From contig MHZT01000051.1 of NCBI GenBank assembly GCA_001828855.1, forward strand, positions 300,581-342,154: DNA of 41,574 nt, written 5' to 3'. How positions within the stretch are numbered: position 1 is the stretch's first letter; the number at the start of each line of letters is the position of its first letter. Positions 7,438 through 15,483 of the stretch are shown here, piece by piece. The stretch is from Rhodobacterales bacterium RIFCSPHIGHO2_02_FULL_62_130 (lineage in GTDB: Bacteria > Pseudomonadota > Alphaproteobacteria > Rhodobacterales > Rhodobacteraceae). A program made the position numbers and the translations under genes. The notes under the pieces are model-generated. The model made no database searches. It worked only from the letters and a program-made list of their open reading frames with translations, and had not been told where the DNA came from.

Positions 7438-7605
7438 CTAGCAGCCACCGTAGTTCTTCTTGCCGCTTGCCGTGATGGTGTATGTCCCACCACGGGGGGC
7501 CCTATAGCATGTCCGACCGCTCGAATAGGCCGATGCCCTGTAAGTTGGGGTACGCCAGCAGCGTGACAGGCGCACCAGTCGGGCGCTTCGGGGCCTCGAC
7601 GCGAC
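7438..7605 (-). pseudogene. C-terminal fragment with PBCV-basic-adaptor-like tail
   Basis: The leftward frame from a stop at 7603-7605 to TAG at 7438-7440 encodes a peptide ending GRTCYRAPRGGTYTITASG then KKNYGGC. This is the pattern of the small Gly/Arg/Lys-rich PBCV-type basic adaptor tails on phage and bacterial nucleases and secreted proteins. No convincing start or Shine-Dalgarno precedes it, and the upstream residues do not resemble a domain, so I call it the remnant 3' end of a larger gene. A short gene from the GTG at about 7579 cannot be excluded. It is convergent with the SNase gene; the two 3' ends are 15 bp apart. Confidence 0.5.
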
Positions 7606-7855
7606 TCATTTGTCGAAGCTGCAGCCAGGGGTCATCAGGCCAGAAAAGACAGAACGCGTTGCTCGGGTCCGGGCCCTTGTTGCCAATTCGTGTGCAGCAA
7701 GGAGCGCTGCAATTGCAAGTGACGTCACCGCAGAACTTTTTCAGTGGAAGGAAGTCTTCGACACGATCAAAAGCATGGCATATGTCCGCCGTTTGATCGC
7801 TATCTTTGCCGAAGCTGGCTTTGATGCGGGCTGTTGGGATTGGTTTGAGGCGTCT
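7606..7855. other. Gene-poor spacer before the large operon's 3' end
   Basis: This stretch holds no recognisable gene. A rightward open frame (from 7610, TTG start) runs into the helicase 3' end. Its residues 45-80 look protein-like (FQWKEVFDTIKSMAYVRRL), so a decayed gene fragment is possible. No intrinsic terminator for the leftward operon is obvious. Confidence 0.4.
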
Positions 7856-10021
7856 TTACAGCGATGGCGCAGCCAAGATGCGGCGGCAGGTTTCAGGCAG
7901 TGATGCCAGGTCCAGCCGTGAGGATAGTGCATCGGCTTGCAGCAGCTCTGGTGTCAGCCACGGGTGGAATTTCTCAAAGACCAGCGAAGGGTCGCCGCTC
8001 CAGAGGTCGGGAAGGCTGCCGTTGGCCAGCGCCCGCAACGGCTCGCATGGATCGCCATCGCCGCAAAGCTCCAGAAAGCCGTCATACTGCTGCACCTGAT
8101 AGCCAAAAGAGCGCAGAGCGAGGGCAAGGGAGGTCGTGCGCACCGTGCCGCAGGCGGTGGCGATGACCGTGGTTGTTTTGCCAAGCCGCAACACGCCATG
8201 TTTGAACGGCATCCGAGCATAATTGCTGCGGGCTTGCTGCAAAAGTTCTGTGGCGGTCTTGTCGAGCCAAGCCGGAAGATCTTTCTCCGACAAAAGGGTG
8301 AACATGCGCTCGATCACCCGATCATGGATCTGGCCAGCATCGCCGCCAAAGACGGGTGGCGCGCCGGCATGGGCGGAGGTGACCATGATCACCTTATCTT
8401 CGCTGTGAACCGATTGCACCAGCCAACGCCTGCCTGAGAAGATCAGCAACATGCCGGGGGCAAGGATAGTGTCGATCGGCAGGGTGCCAAGCTCTTGGCT
8501 GCCATGGAGAATGCGGAATTCTTCCGGGGTCTGGAAGACGGCGTAAAAGCTGTGATGCTCGACCAGCTTTTCACCGATACGCCCTAGCAGCAACAGGCCG
8601 TCACTTGCTTGTTCCAACAACGCGCGATCTGGATGGCCGATGGCGCGCAACACGGCGACAAACAGCGGTTTGTCCACGCTGCGAAACGGGCCCTGGCGGC
8701 ACAAAAGATCATACAACGCCGCCGCGCGGATGCCACCACGCTCGGCCACCACGGACAGGATTTGATGCACCAATGTGGACAGATGCAGCGCCCGGCTTTG
8801 TGGTGGTTCGCACCAGCCCTCAATCAGCAACTCTATCATCGCGGTGGCGCGCAGCAGACCCAGCCGCAACTGATCGGCGAAGCTGGCCTTGTGCTCCAGG
8901 CGGGACTCGACCGCATATTGCCGCAGAATGGCAGGGCGACCCGCCCGCCGCCCCGAGCGCCCCAAACGTTGGCGCAGCGAGGCCACGCTGAACGGTGCGC
9001 CAATCTGTGCCACGCAAGTCACATCGCCAATGTCGATGCCGAGTTCCAGCGTCGAGGAGCAGATCGCGGTTGTTGGCAATCGCCCGTCCTTGAGGCGCTT
9101 TTCGACAAAATCGCGATGGTCGCGCGACAGGCTGGCGTGATGCGGGTAAAATTCCTGTGGCAGGGCCTCTGACTCGCACAGCATGCGCAGACGGTCTGCA
9201 TAAATCTCGACCGATTGCCTGCTGCCGCCGAATACCAGATTATCGCTGCCGCGCAGGTGTTGGAACAGATGGCCAGCGATGGCATCGGTGGTGGATTGGT
9301 CCTTCTCGCCGCCAGAGACATAGCCGCGCAGTTGCACGCGCAATTCGCCGCCGCCTTTTACCTCTATCTGCCCGACCGCTGCGGGGTCGTCGGGGTGCAG
9401 GCAAGCGCCGGCCAATGCCATATCGCCCAGCGTTGCCGAAAGCCCGATCCGGCGCAGCCTGCGCCCGACGCGCCGATCCAGCCGGTTTAACAGCGAGCGC
9501 AGCTGCACGCCGCGTTCGCTTTCTAGCATGGTGTGAAGCTCGTCGATCACCACCGCCTTTGTGGCCGCGAACAGCCGGGGAATCTCGGGGCCGCGTCGGA
9601 TGAACAATGCTTCGAGCGATTCTGGCGTGATCAGCAGGATGCCTGCGGGTTGCTTGAGGGCGCGGGCTTTGGTGCTAGTCGCGATGTCGCCATGCCACGG
9701 CACCACGGGCAGCTCTGTCTCTTGGCATATCTCGGCAAGGCGGCGGGCTTGATCGGTGATCAGGGCTTTCAGCGGTCCGATATAAAGCAGATCAAAGCCG
9801 CCGAGACGCGGTTCGGTCGTCAGCACCTGCGAGATCAGCGGCAGGAAAGCGGCCTCGGTTTTGCCACCTGCTGTTGAGGCGGCGATAATCTGATCGGCCT
9901 CGCCGCCAAGGATCGCATGGGTGGCGCGGACTTGAAGCGGGCGCAACTCGCCCCAGCCTTGCGCGCGAATCCATTTCTGGATCGGGCTAGCGAGCTGATC
10001 AAAGGCGGGGGCTTGGGTCAC
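7856..10021 (-). CDS. Lhr/BrxHI-like superfamily 2 helicase (SngC-like)
   Basis: This 721-aa ATP-dependent nucleic-acid helicase is the last gene of the large operon. Motifs seen: Q-motif-like region LRPLQ (26-30), motif I ASTAGGKTEA (48-57), motif II DELH (160-163), motif III SAT (195-197), motif V SSTLELGID (322-330) and motif VI QRLGRSGRR (351-359). The remaining 350 residues match the winged-helix and Lhr-type accessory layout in length but have no motif I can name. Similar helicases pair with a BrxD-type ATPase in BREX type 2 (BrxHI) and in the Shango system (SngC). The start overlaps the ATPase gene by 4 bp (ATGA). No nuclease motif is visible in it. Confidence 0.9.
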   Translation of the reverse strand: MTQAPAFDQLASPIQKWIRAQGWGELRPLQVRATHAILGGEADQIIAASTAGGKTEAAFLPLISQVLTTEPRLGGFDLLYIGPLKALITDQARRLAEICQETELPVVPWHGDIATSTKARALKQPAGILLITPESLEALFIRRGPEIPRLFAATKAVVIDELHTMLESERGVQLRSLLNRLDRRVGRRLRRIGLSATLGDMALAGACLHPDDPAAVGQIEVKGGGELRVQLRGYVSGGEKDQSTTDAIAGHLFQHLRGSDNLVFGGSRQSVEIYADRLRMLCESEALPQEFYPHHASLSRDHRDFVEKRLKDGRLPTTAICSSTLELGIDIGDVTCVAQIGAPFSVASLRQRLGRSGRRAGRPAILRQYAVESRLEHKASFADQLRLGLLRATAMIELLIEGWCEPPQSRALHLSTLVHQILSVVAERGGIRAAALYDLLCRQGPFRSVDKPLFVAVLRAIGHPDRALLEQASDGLLLLGRIGEKLVEHHSFYAVFQTPEEFRILHGSQELGTLPIDTILAPGMLLIFSGRRWLVQSVHSEDKVIMVTSAHAGAPPVFGGDAGQIHDRVIERMFTLLSEKDLPAWLDKTATELLQQARSNYARMPFKHGVLRLGKTTTVIATACGTVRTTSLALALRSFGYQVQQYDGFLELCGDGDPCEPLRALANGSLPDLWSGDPSLVFEKFHPWLTPELLQADALSSRLDLASLPETCRRILAAPSL

Positions 10022-11322
10022 AATGTGAAGCTGACCAGATCGTCATCTGTGGGTCTGGCACCGGCCGCCTCGCTGACTTCGGCCAGATCGTCGCCTGGAT
10101 CATGCGACAAATCTACAGCCGCGATCAGGTCGGACCAAGCGGTGCCGGGGTTTTGTTGCAACACGGCGATCATGTTAACAAAAGCGGTGATGGTGTTGCG
10201 TGGAGTGCGGAAATACGCTTCGCCGATGCGGTCATGGCAATGTGCCATAAAGGCTTGCAAGGCGGCATCGGGCAGGGCGTCAGACTCGTTTTTCATGATG
10301 GCGCGGATGTTTTGGAACAACACATACAGATCTTCCTGTGTTAAGCTGCCAAGCCGGATCACCGGACCCGAAAGATCCACCAAACCATTGCGGGCGAAGG
10401 TGTTTTCGGCTAGGCGCGACTGCAACGCCTCGTAGCTGTAAAGGCCGCGACGGGTGTTCATCAGAAACTCGGGCGTGCCGCCGAACAAAAAGCCAAGATT
10501 TGTGGCGCTGCCTTGCAGAACGTCATTCAGGATGCGTAGAATCTGTTCGTAATTCGCATTGCGCGCTTGGGCAGAGCTGAGTTTGAACAGGTTGACCATT
10601 TCATCCAGCCCAACCAGCAACCCCTTATAACCCGCCGCAAGCACGAAGGCCGACATCAGTTTCAACTGATCGTAGACGTTGGCATCATCGACGATGCTTC
10701 GCACACCAAGCGCTTTGCGCGCATCGGTGCGGGCTGAAAACTCGCCACGCAGCCAGCGCAGCGCGGCCGATTTCAGGTCTTCATCGCCGGATTCGTGTGC
10801 CTCCCAGTAGCGGCGCACCACTTCGGCAAAGTCAAAGCCGCCAGTGAGTTCTTCAAAATGCGCCAACCGTTCGCGGATGATTGCACTGGTGGACAGGTCG
10901 CGGGTTTCGGCGTCTTGCTGGGATTGGCTGACAAAACGCTCGACCACGCTGGCCAGAGCGCCGCCATCAGGGCGGGTGCGGGTGGACAGGTTGCGCGCCA
11001 TCTCGGCATAAAGCCCGCGCGCCTGACCGCCCGAAGCATGCAGGCGGCGATCAGGGGCCAGATCGGCGAACATCACCACCAGCCCCTTTTCCAGGGCCAC
11101 AAGCCGGATCAGGTTCATGAAAAAAGTCTTGCCAGAGCCGTACTCGCCAATCACGAAGCGGATCGCAGCGCCACCATCGCCGATGCGTTCCATGTCACGC
11201 ACGATCTCCTCGATCTCTTTAGCGCGGCCAACTTGCAGGTGGCGCAGACCAAGCTTTGGCACCACCCCGGCCCGAAGCGCCTGCACGATAGCGTCGCGCT
11301 CACGGGGTTTCAAATTCGACAT
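10018..11322 (-). CDS. BrxD-like P-loop ATPase (DUF2791 type, SngB-like)
   Basis: This 434-aa ATPase of the BREX BrxC/BrxD ATP-binding family has an intact Walker A, GEYGSGKT (59-66), a Walker B, LLVGLDE (235-241), and the family segment GFLFGGTPEFL (277-287). Related proteins are thought to load or regulate a partner helicase on phage DNA in BREX type 2 and Shango. The gene follows the TerB gene with a 1-bp gap and overlaps the helicase gene by 4 bp, so the three are expected to be made in linked amounts. The N-terminal residues ALRAGVVPKLGLRHLQVGR, just before the nucleotide-binding core, match the usual opening of the family. It appears complete. Confidence 0.9.
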   Translation of the reverse strand: MSNLKPRERDAIVQALRAGVVPKLGLRHLQVGRAKEIEEIVRDMERIGDGGAAIRFVIGEYGSGKTFFMNLIRLVALEKGLVVMFADLAPDRRLHASGGQARGLYAEMARNLSTRTRPDGGALASVVERFVSQSQQDAETRDLSTSAIIRERLAHFEELTGGFDFAEVVRRYWEAHESGDEDLKSAALRWLRGEFSARTDARKALGVRSIVDDANVYDQLKLMSAFVLAAGYKGLLVGLDEMVNLFKLSSAQARNANYEQILRILNDVLQGSATNLGFLFGGTPEFLMNTRRGLYSYEALQSRLAENTFARNGLVDLSGPVIRLGSLTQEDLYVLFQNIRAIMKNESDALPDAALQAFMAHCHDRIGEAYFRTPRNTITAFVNMIAVLQQNPGTAWSDLIAAVDLSHDPGDDLAEVSEAAGARPTDDDLVSFTL

Positions 11323-11323
11323 C

Positions 11324-13762
11324 TCATGCCTCCATTCCTGGGCTTCCGGTCAGCTCTGCCACGATGGTGGGGTTCACCGCGTAGCCGTCATTCAAATCAA
11401 GCAGCGCCGCATCGTATTTTGCGTAGGCCCATTCGTTAACCGCCTCGACCGCGCCTTCGGGCAGCAGGGCGTGGCGGGCGGCAAGGGCGGCAAGCGCGCT
11501 TTCGCCCCAAGCAGGCGCGGAAATCACATCGCGGACAAAGGCGGCCAGCCGTGGATTAAGCCCGCCCAGAAATTGCGGCACAAAGGCGGGATTTGCGGAC
11601 TCAGCTTCGGCCTCAGTGCTGAAAACCTCGCCAAGCAGCAGTGCGGCCCGCGCGGTATCGGCTTTGATGGCGGCGATGCGTGCGGGGTCGAGGCTGATAC
11701 CATTGCGGGCGGCGGGGATCGTCTCACCGGAAATCGCTGGGCTGGCTGTGCGGACCGGTATCGGTTCATCGGTGACGGGGGCCGTGGTCGACCCGCTGTG
11801 CAGATCAGCATAGAGCAGCGCAGCGTCCAGATCCATCAGCGCGTAGATCCGTTCAAGCTGCGCAACTTCGCTGGGGGTGATCACGCCATCCGCGCTGGCG
11901 GTGGCGGTCAGTGCTGCCCGCATTCCAGCCTTTTGCTCGGCCGGCATAGCCGCGATCCGGCCACGCAAAAGCGTCATATCCGGTGGGACGGCAAGCATCC
12001 AGCCAAGGTTCGCGCCAAGCAGACGGCGCTCGTCGGGTGATGGGAGCGGCAGTGCTGCGATCTGTGCCACAAGCATCTCGCGCTCGTCGGCTTGCACTTT
12101 GCCATCGGCCTGGGCCACCAGCACGGCCAAAGCGATTTGTAATAGCCCGTTGCGGTAAGCCTCTGAGGCATCTTCCAGTCGGGACAAAGGAGCTGCGAGG
12201 GCGAAGATCACCACGGGCTCGTCCAGACGGGGCGCGCGCAGCGAAAAGCGCGGGTCGGGGGCCAGACCAAAGCCAATTCGGGCGAGCGCATCTGCAGCGT
12301 CGGTCAATTGCCGCCGCCCCAGCCGATCTGGCACAGCGCCCTCCAACTGGCTGATGACTTCGGTCACAGGGACCAGGCCGCGCGAGGTTGCGGTCATGGC
12401 CCAGTCTTTCAGCCCATCCAGTGCCGTCGACGGAAACTGCGCCAGCAGTTCCGCAGGCATCAGCGCCTGGGCCTCGAGGCTGTCGCGCCCGGCCGGATTG
12501 CGCCCGAGAAACCGGCTGAGCTTGGCCAGCGCGTCGCAGGCGGCATCGACGATCTGCTGCGCGGTTTCAATCGGGCTGCGCAGATTCGACACATCTGGCA
12601 CCGTTTTGCCACCGGCTTTGGGCTCAAACTGCACCTCGAAATCACCAGACGCGGCGCTGTAAACCGCCAGCAAGTGTTTGCGCGGGCTCTTGACCGTAAG
12701 GCCCGCGGGGAAGCGCTGATTGAAAATCTGGGTAAACAGGGCGTGCAACTCTGGTGCGCAGCGCCGCCCGGCAGTGCGCAAGATGCGGTCGGGGTGCGCC
12801 ATGAACCACGCGAACACCCAGCCTGCATCCAGCGGCTCGCCACGCGCGATTTTGGCACCAAGCCCAAGGCGCAACTGAAGCGGCAGCTCCCACCGCTGCT
12901 CAAGCGCGGGAGGAGTGTCGGGAATATCGCCATTTGAGCAGCGCGCGAAGTCGAGAAACTCGGCCAGATAGCGCTGCGCCGAGCCGTTGGTCTGGAACAG
13001 ATCTTTCAGGCGCAGCACTTCAGCGATGATCTGTTGTTGTTCGACTTCGGGCGGAGCGTCGCAGAAAAAGCGCCGCTCTAGCCCGTAGAAATAGAGGAAC
13101 ATATACCCGACATTGTAGCCATCATCCCGACAGCCACCCGCCAGCCAATCAAGATAGGTGGCGCGGTTGGTTGGCGGGATCAACGCGTAAGACGGCCAAT
13201 AGGACATGCCTGCCCCGGCAATGTCCTGACCATAGCTCGCCACCGAGAGCGTCGGGTCGATCCAGCCCTTGCCCACATCCGCTGGGCGACCGACCGTTCG
13301 GGGCGTGGGGCCGACATAGACCAATCCAGCAATCTTGCGGCCCTTGACCTCGACCATTTGCCCGGCAGGCACCCAGCCTGTGGCAATGCTGCTGGTTGCG
13401 CCAGACGCATTTTCGGCTTTGACGGGGGCCGCGGTTTTGGGCTTGCTTTCACCCCACGGCCCGCTGCTTTGGCGGACGGCAGGCGGCGGTTGCTGCGGTG
13501 TTTGCGGCACGGCGGGCGACAGCCACCGCAGCGCGCCTGTCGCGGCAAGCTGACGCTCCAGAGCCTCTAGCGTGGCCGGGACTTGCGGCGACGCTGCTGG
13601 GGACACGGCGGTTGGCTTGCTGCGTTTGAACCACAGCGCAAAGCACAGGATTGCAACGGCAATCCACGGGAATTCCGCCTGTGGGTCCAGCACAGCTTGT
13701 GCATAGAATGCCAAGACCAGTCCGGCGCAGATCAGTAAAAATGCGCGTAAACTGGGGTTCAT
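11324..13762 (-). CDS. Membrane-anchored TerB_N-TerB-TerB_C protein (SngA-like)
   Basis: The 812-aa protein is read from ATG 13762, which gives an ATGA overlap with the preceding gene; an ATG at 13771 would add three residues. Two hydrophobic helices lie at 7-24 and 31-46. A Pro/Ala-rich linker leads to a TerB_N domain (about 125-395) with GLVYVGPTP, GMSYWPSYALI, RATYLDWLAGG and FLYFYGLERRF. A TerB-like helical domain (about 520-640) has two acidic DG motifs, QADGKVQADE and SADGVITPSE, which could bind metal. TerB_C spans about 690-800 and includes a NEWAYAKYD motif. TerB proteins are linked to tellurite/stress systems and, with an ATPase and a helicase, to Shango phage defence. The two membrane helices are unusual for that role. 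Confidence 0.88.
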   Translation of the reverse strand: MNPSLRAFLLICAGLVLAFYAQAVLDPQAEFPWIAVAILCFALWFKRSKPTAVSPAASPQVPATLEALERQLAATGALRWLSPAVPQTPQQPPPAVRQSSGPWGESKPKTAAPVKAENASGATSSIATGWVPAGQMVEVKGRKIAGLVYVGPTPRTVGRPADVGKGWIDPTLSVASYGQDIAGAGMSYWPSYALIPPTNRATYLDWLAGGCRDDGYNVGYMFLYFYGLERRFFCDAPPEVEQQQIIAEVLRLKDLFQTNGSAQRYLAEFLDFARCSNGDIPDTPPALEQRWELPLQLRLGLGAKIARGEPLDAGWVFAWFMAHPDRILRTAGRRCAPELHALFTQIFNQRFPAGLTVKSPRKHLLAVYSAASGDFEVQFEPKAGGKTVPDVSNLRSPIETAQQIVDAACDALAKLSRFLGRNPAGRDSLEAQALMPAELLAQFPSTALDGLKDWAMTATSRGLVPVTEVISQLEGAVPDRLGRRQLTDAADALARIGFGLAPDPRFSLRAPRLDEPVVIFALAAPLSRLEDASEAYRNGLLQIALAVLVAQADGKVQADEREMLVAQIAALPLPSPDERRLLGANLGWMLAVPPDMTLLRGRIAAMPAEQKAGMRAALTATASADGVITPSEVAQLERIYALMDLDAALLYADLHSGSTTAPVTDEPIPVRTASPAISGETIPAARNGISLDPARIAAIKADTARAALLLGEVFSTEAEAESANPAFVPQFLGGLNPRLAAFVRDVISAPAWGESALAALAARHALLPEGAVEAVNEWAYAKYDAALLDLNDGYAVNPTIVAELTGSPGMEA

Positions 13763-15483
13763 GCCACCCACCCGCCGCTTTCCGCAATCACATGCTCGAT
13801 TGCGCGCGACAAAGCCACCGAGCCGCGCAGATCAGGCACTGCCGCCGCATCGGTGCCAAACCTGAAATGGGGGACATCGCACAATCCACTCAACGAGCGA
13901 TAGCTGGCCACCAATGCCAGCCTTGGCGCGTGCAGGTTCAGTCTCTCAGGGTAGGCGGCTAGGAAGGCGGCAAGAAAAACCTCGTCCTTGAAGGTGGGAA
14001 TGTTGGGGTGCAGATGCCGCACCAAGGTCAGAACGGCGGGACCGCTGATCGCGCGACCTGCGGCGACCGTGCTGCCAAGGTTAACAAGGCTGCTCAGCAG
14101 ACCATACTGCCCGGGGTTTGCAGCCTTGCTGAGGTGCGTGGCACCGATCCAGTCGATCAGATGATCAAGCCGGGGTCTGAGCGCCTCCTCGCGGGGAACA
14201 AGTGCCGTAACCGCGATAATCTCTTGCAGCAAAGCGGCCTGTTCGGCGGGTGGGCTCGTCTCTGTCAACAGGCGGTATTCGATGCCTTGCAGGTAAAGTT
14301 CGGCAAACATCGGGCGGAACCCCAAAATCCGGCGCGGCCCGGCCAGCCAATCGAGATAGGCCAGCCGATCCTCGCCCGACAGTCTAGAGAACACCAAGGC
14401 AGTGTCGGTCTGCGGGCTTAGATCATGGCTGCGTGGTGCGATGGCGAAGGGCAGCGCATGGGCGGTGCCTCCGGTTCCGGCATAGGTCCAGCGGGGCAGG
14501 GCGGCTTCGGAATCTGCCTGCCAGCCGACGGGCAGCGGGGCCATGTGCGGCATGGCGTCGGGCAACTCCTTGCGGATCGTATCAGTGGGGCAACTGACAA
14601 GCGGTCCATACTGCGACAGCGACTCAAAGCTTGGCGGCACGATGCTGCTGTTAAGCGCCGCGGCCACCGCTTGTGACAGCCGCATCAGGCCAAGGCCTCG
14701 GTCCTGCGGGCGGACTGAGAGGCAAAGCACCTGCCCCAGTAGCCCCGGATGTGCCACCTCGACATTTAGACGCGCGCTTTTGTCTGGCCGTGCGGCCAAC
14801 AGGATGCGGATCAGTTGCAGCGCGCGGGCCAGAGCCACCAGCCTGGCCTTGGTGTCGCGCGCGCCGCCCATTTCTTCGGTTGTGGGTACAAGGATCTCGC
14901 CCTGTTCGGATTTCTTCATCGGCTTGTTTTCAAGCCAGTCATAGAGATGTTCGAGCTTGCCGTGCTCGTCAAAGCGCAAATGCCAGTCGTCAGTGCGTTG
15001 GCGCGACAGGCTGGCGCGAGCGTGCGAAGGAAGCCACAGCACGGCGAGTTGGCGCAGGACAGTGTCGGCAAAAGCAGGCATTTCGGGTGGGGGCAGGCGC
15101 GTGGTTTGCGCGTTTAGATAGCGTTTGATCTGATCGGGGCGGGTGGTTTCGTCCGTTTTGATCTGGGCCAGAATTCCCGCGTCAGACAGGCCCGCAACCG
15201 AGTGTGGGACATGAAACCAAGGGTCGGGGCGCAGGGTGGAAAGGTATTTTTGCCAAAGGTCGTGCAGGTTCCTGCGGCTTTCGATCAAATTTGTGCTTGG
15301 TGCGATCACAAAGCTGCCATGTTGCAAAGTCACGTCAGATGGCAGTGATGACGCTGGCATATTCAGCGCCCAGACCGGACCGAAAGCCGTATGACCAGAG
15401 GGCAGATTGCCATCGCGGTCGCGCATGACCAGCGGTCCACGCGCGGCGATCAGGGTTTCAAACAGAGTTGCTGCCGCGATCAT
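13759..15483 (-). CDS. Second TerB_N-domain protein
   Basis: This 574-aa protein carries a degenerate TerB_N signature at about 368-410: RLAYLDWLAGPRRILGF, then ELYLQGIEYRLL, closely parallel to RATYLDWLAGG and FLYFYGLERRF in the next gene. The N-terminal 350 residues match no family I know. They include a Trp/His-rich stretch (LRPDPWFHVPH) and a patch HLRFDEHGKLEHLYDWL. No TerB core or transmembrane helix is visible, so it is likely soluble. It overlaps the giant gene and the TerB gene by 4 bp each. It could be a partner that pairs with the larger TerB_N protein, bridging it to the envelope protein encoded upstream. Confidence 0.75.
   Translation of the reverse strand: MIAAATLFETLIAARGPLVMRDRDGNLPSGHTAFGPVWALNMPASSLPSDVTLQHGSFVIAPSTNLIESRRNLHDLWQKYLSTLRPDPWFHVPHSVAGLSDAGILAQIKTDETTRPDQIKRYLNAQTTRLPPPEMPAFADTVLRQLAVLWLPSHARASLSRQRTDDWHLRFDEHGKLEHLYDWLENKPMKKSEQGEILVPTTEEMGGARDTKARLVALARALQLIRILLAARPDKSARLNVEVAHPGLLGQVLCLSVRPQDRGLGLMRLSQAVAAALNSSIVPPSFESLSQYGPLVSCPTDTIRKELPDAMPHMAPLPVGWQADSEAALPRWTYAGTGGTAHALPFAIAPRSHDLSPQTDTALVFSRLSGEDRLAYLDWLAGPRRILGFRPMFAELYLQGIEYRLLTETSPPAEQAALLQEIIAVTALVPREEALRPRLDHLIDWIGATHLSKAANPGQYGLLSSLVNLGSTVAAGRAISGPAVLTLVRHLHPNIPTFKDEVFLAAFLAAYPERLNLHAPRLALVASYRSLSGLCDVPHFRFGTDAAAVPDLRGSVALSRAIEHVIAESGGWVA

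Noticed and set aside
7610-7903. Rightward 97-codon gene overlapping the helicase 3' end
   Set aside because: TTG start without Shine-Dalgarno, no family, and its end is antisense to the helicase; at most a decayed fragment.
7856-13762. Complete BREX type 2 locus
   Set aside because: BrxD-like and BrxHI-like proteins are present, but no PglX methylase, PglZ phosphatase, PglW kinase or PglY ATPase is seen in the window.
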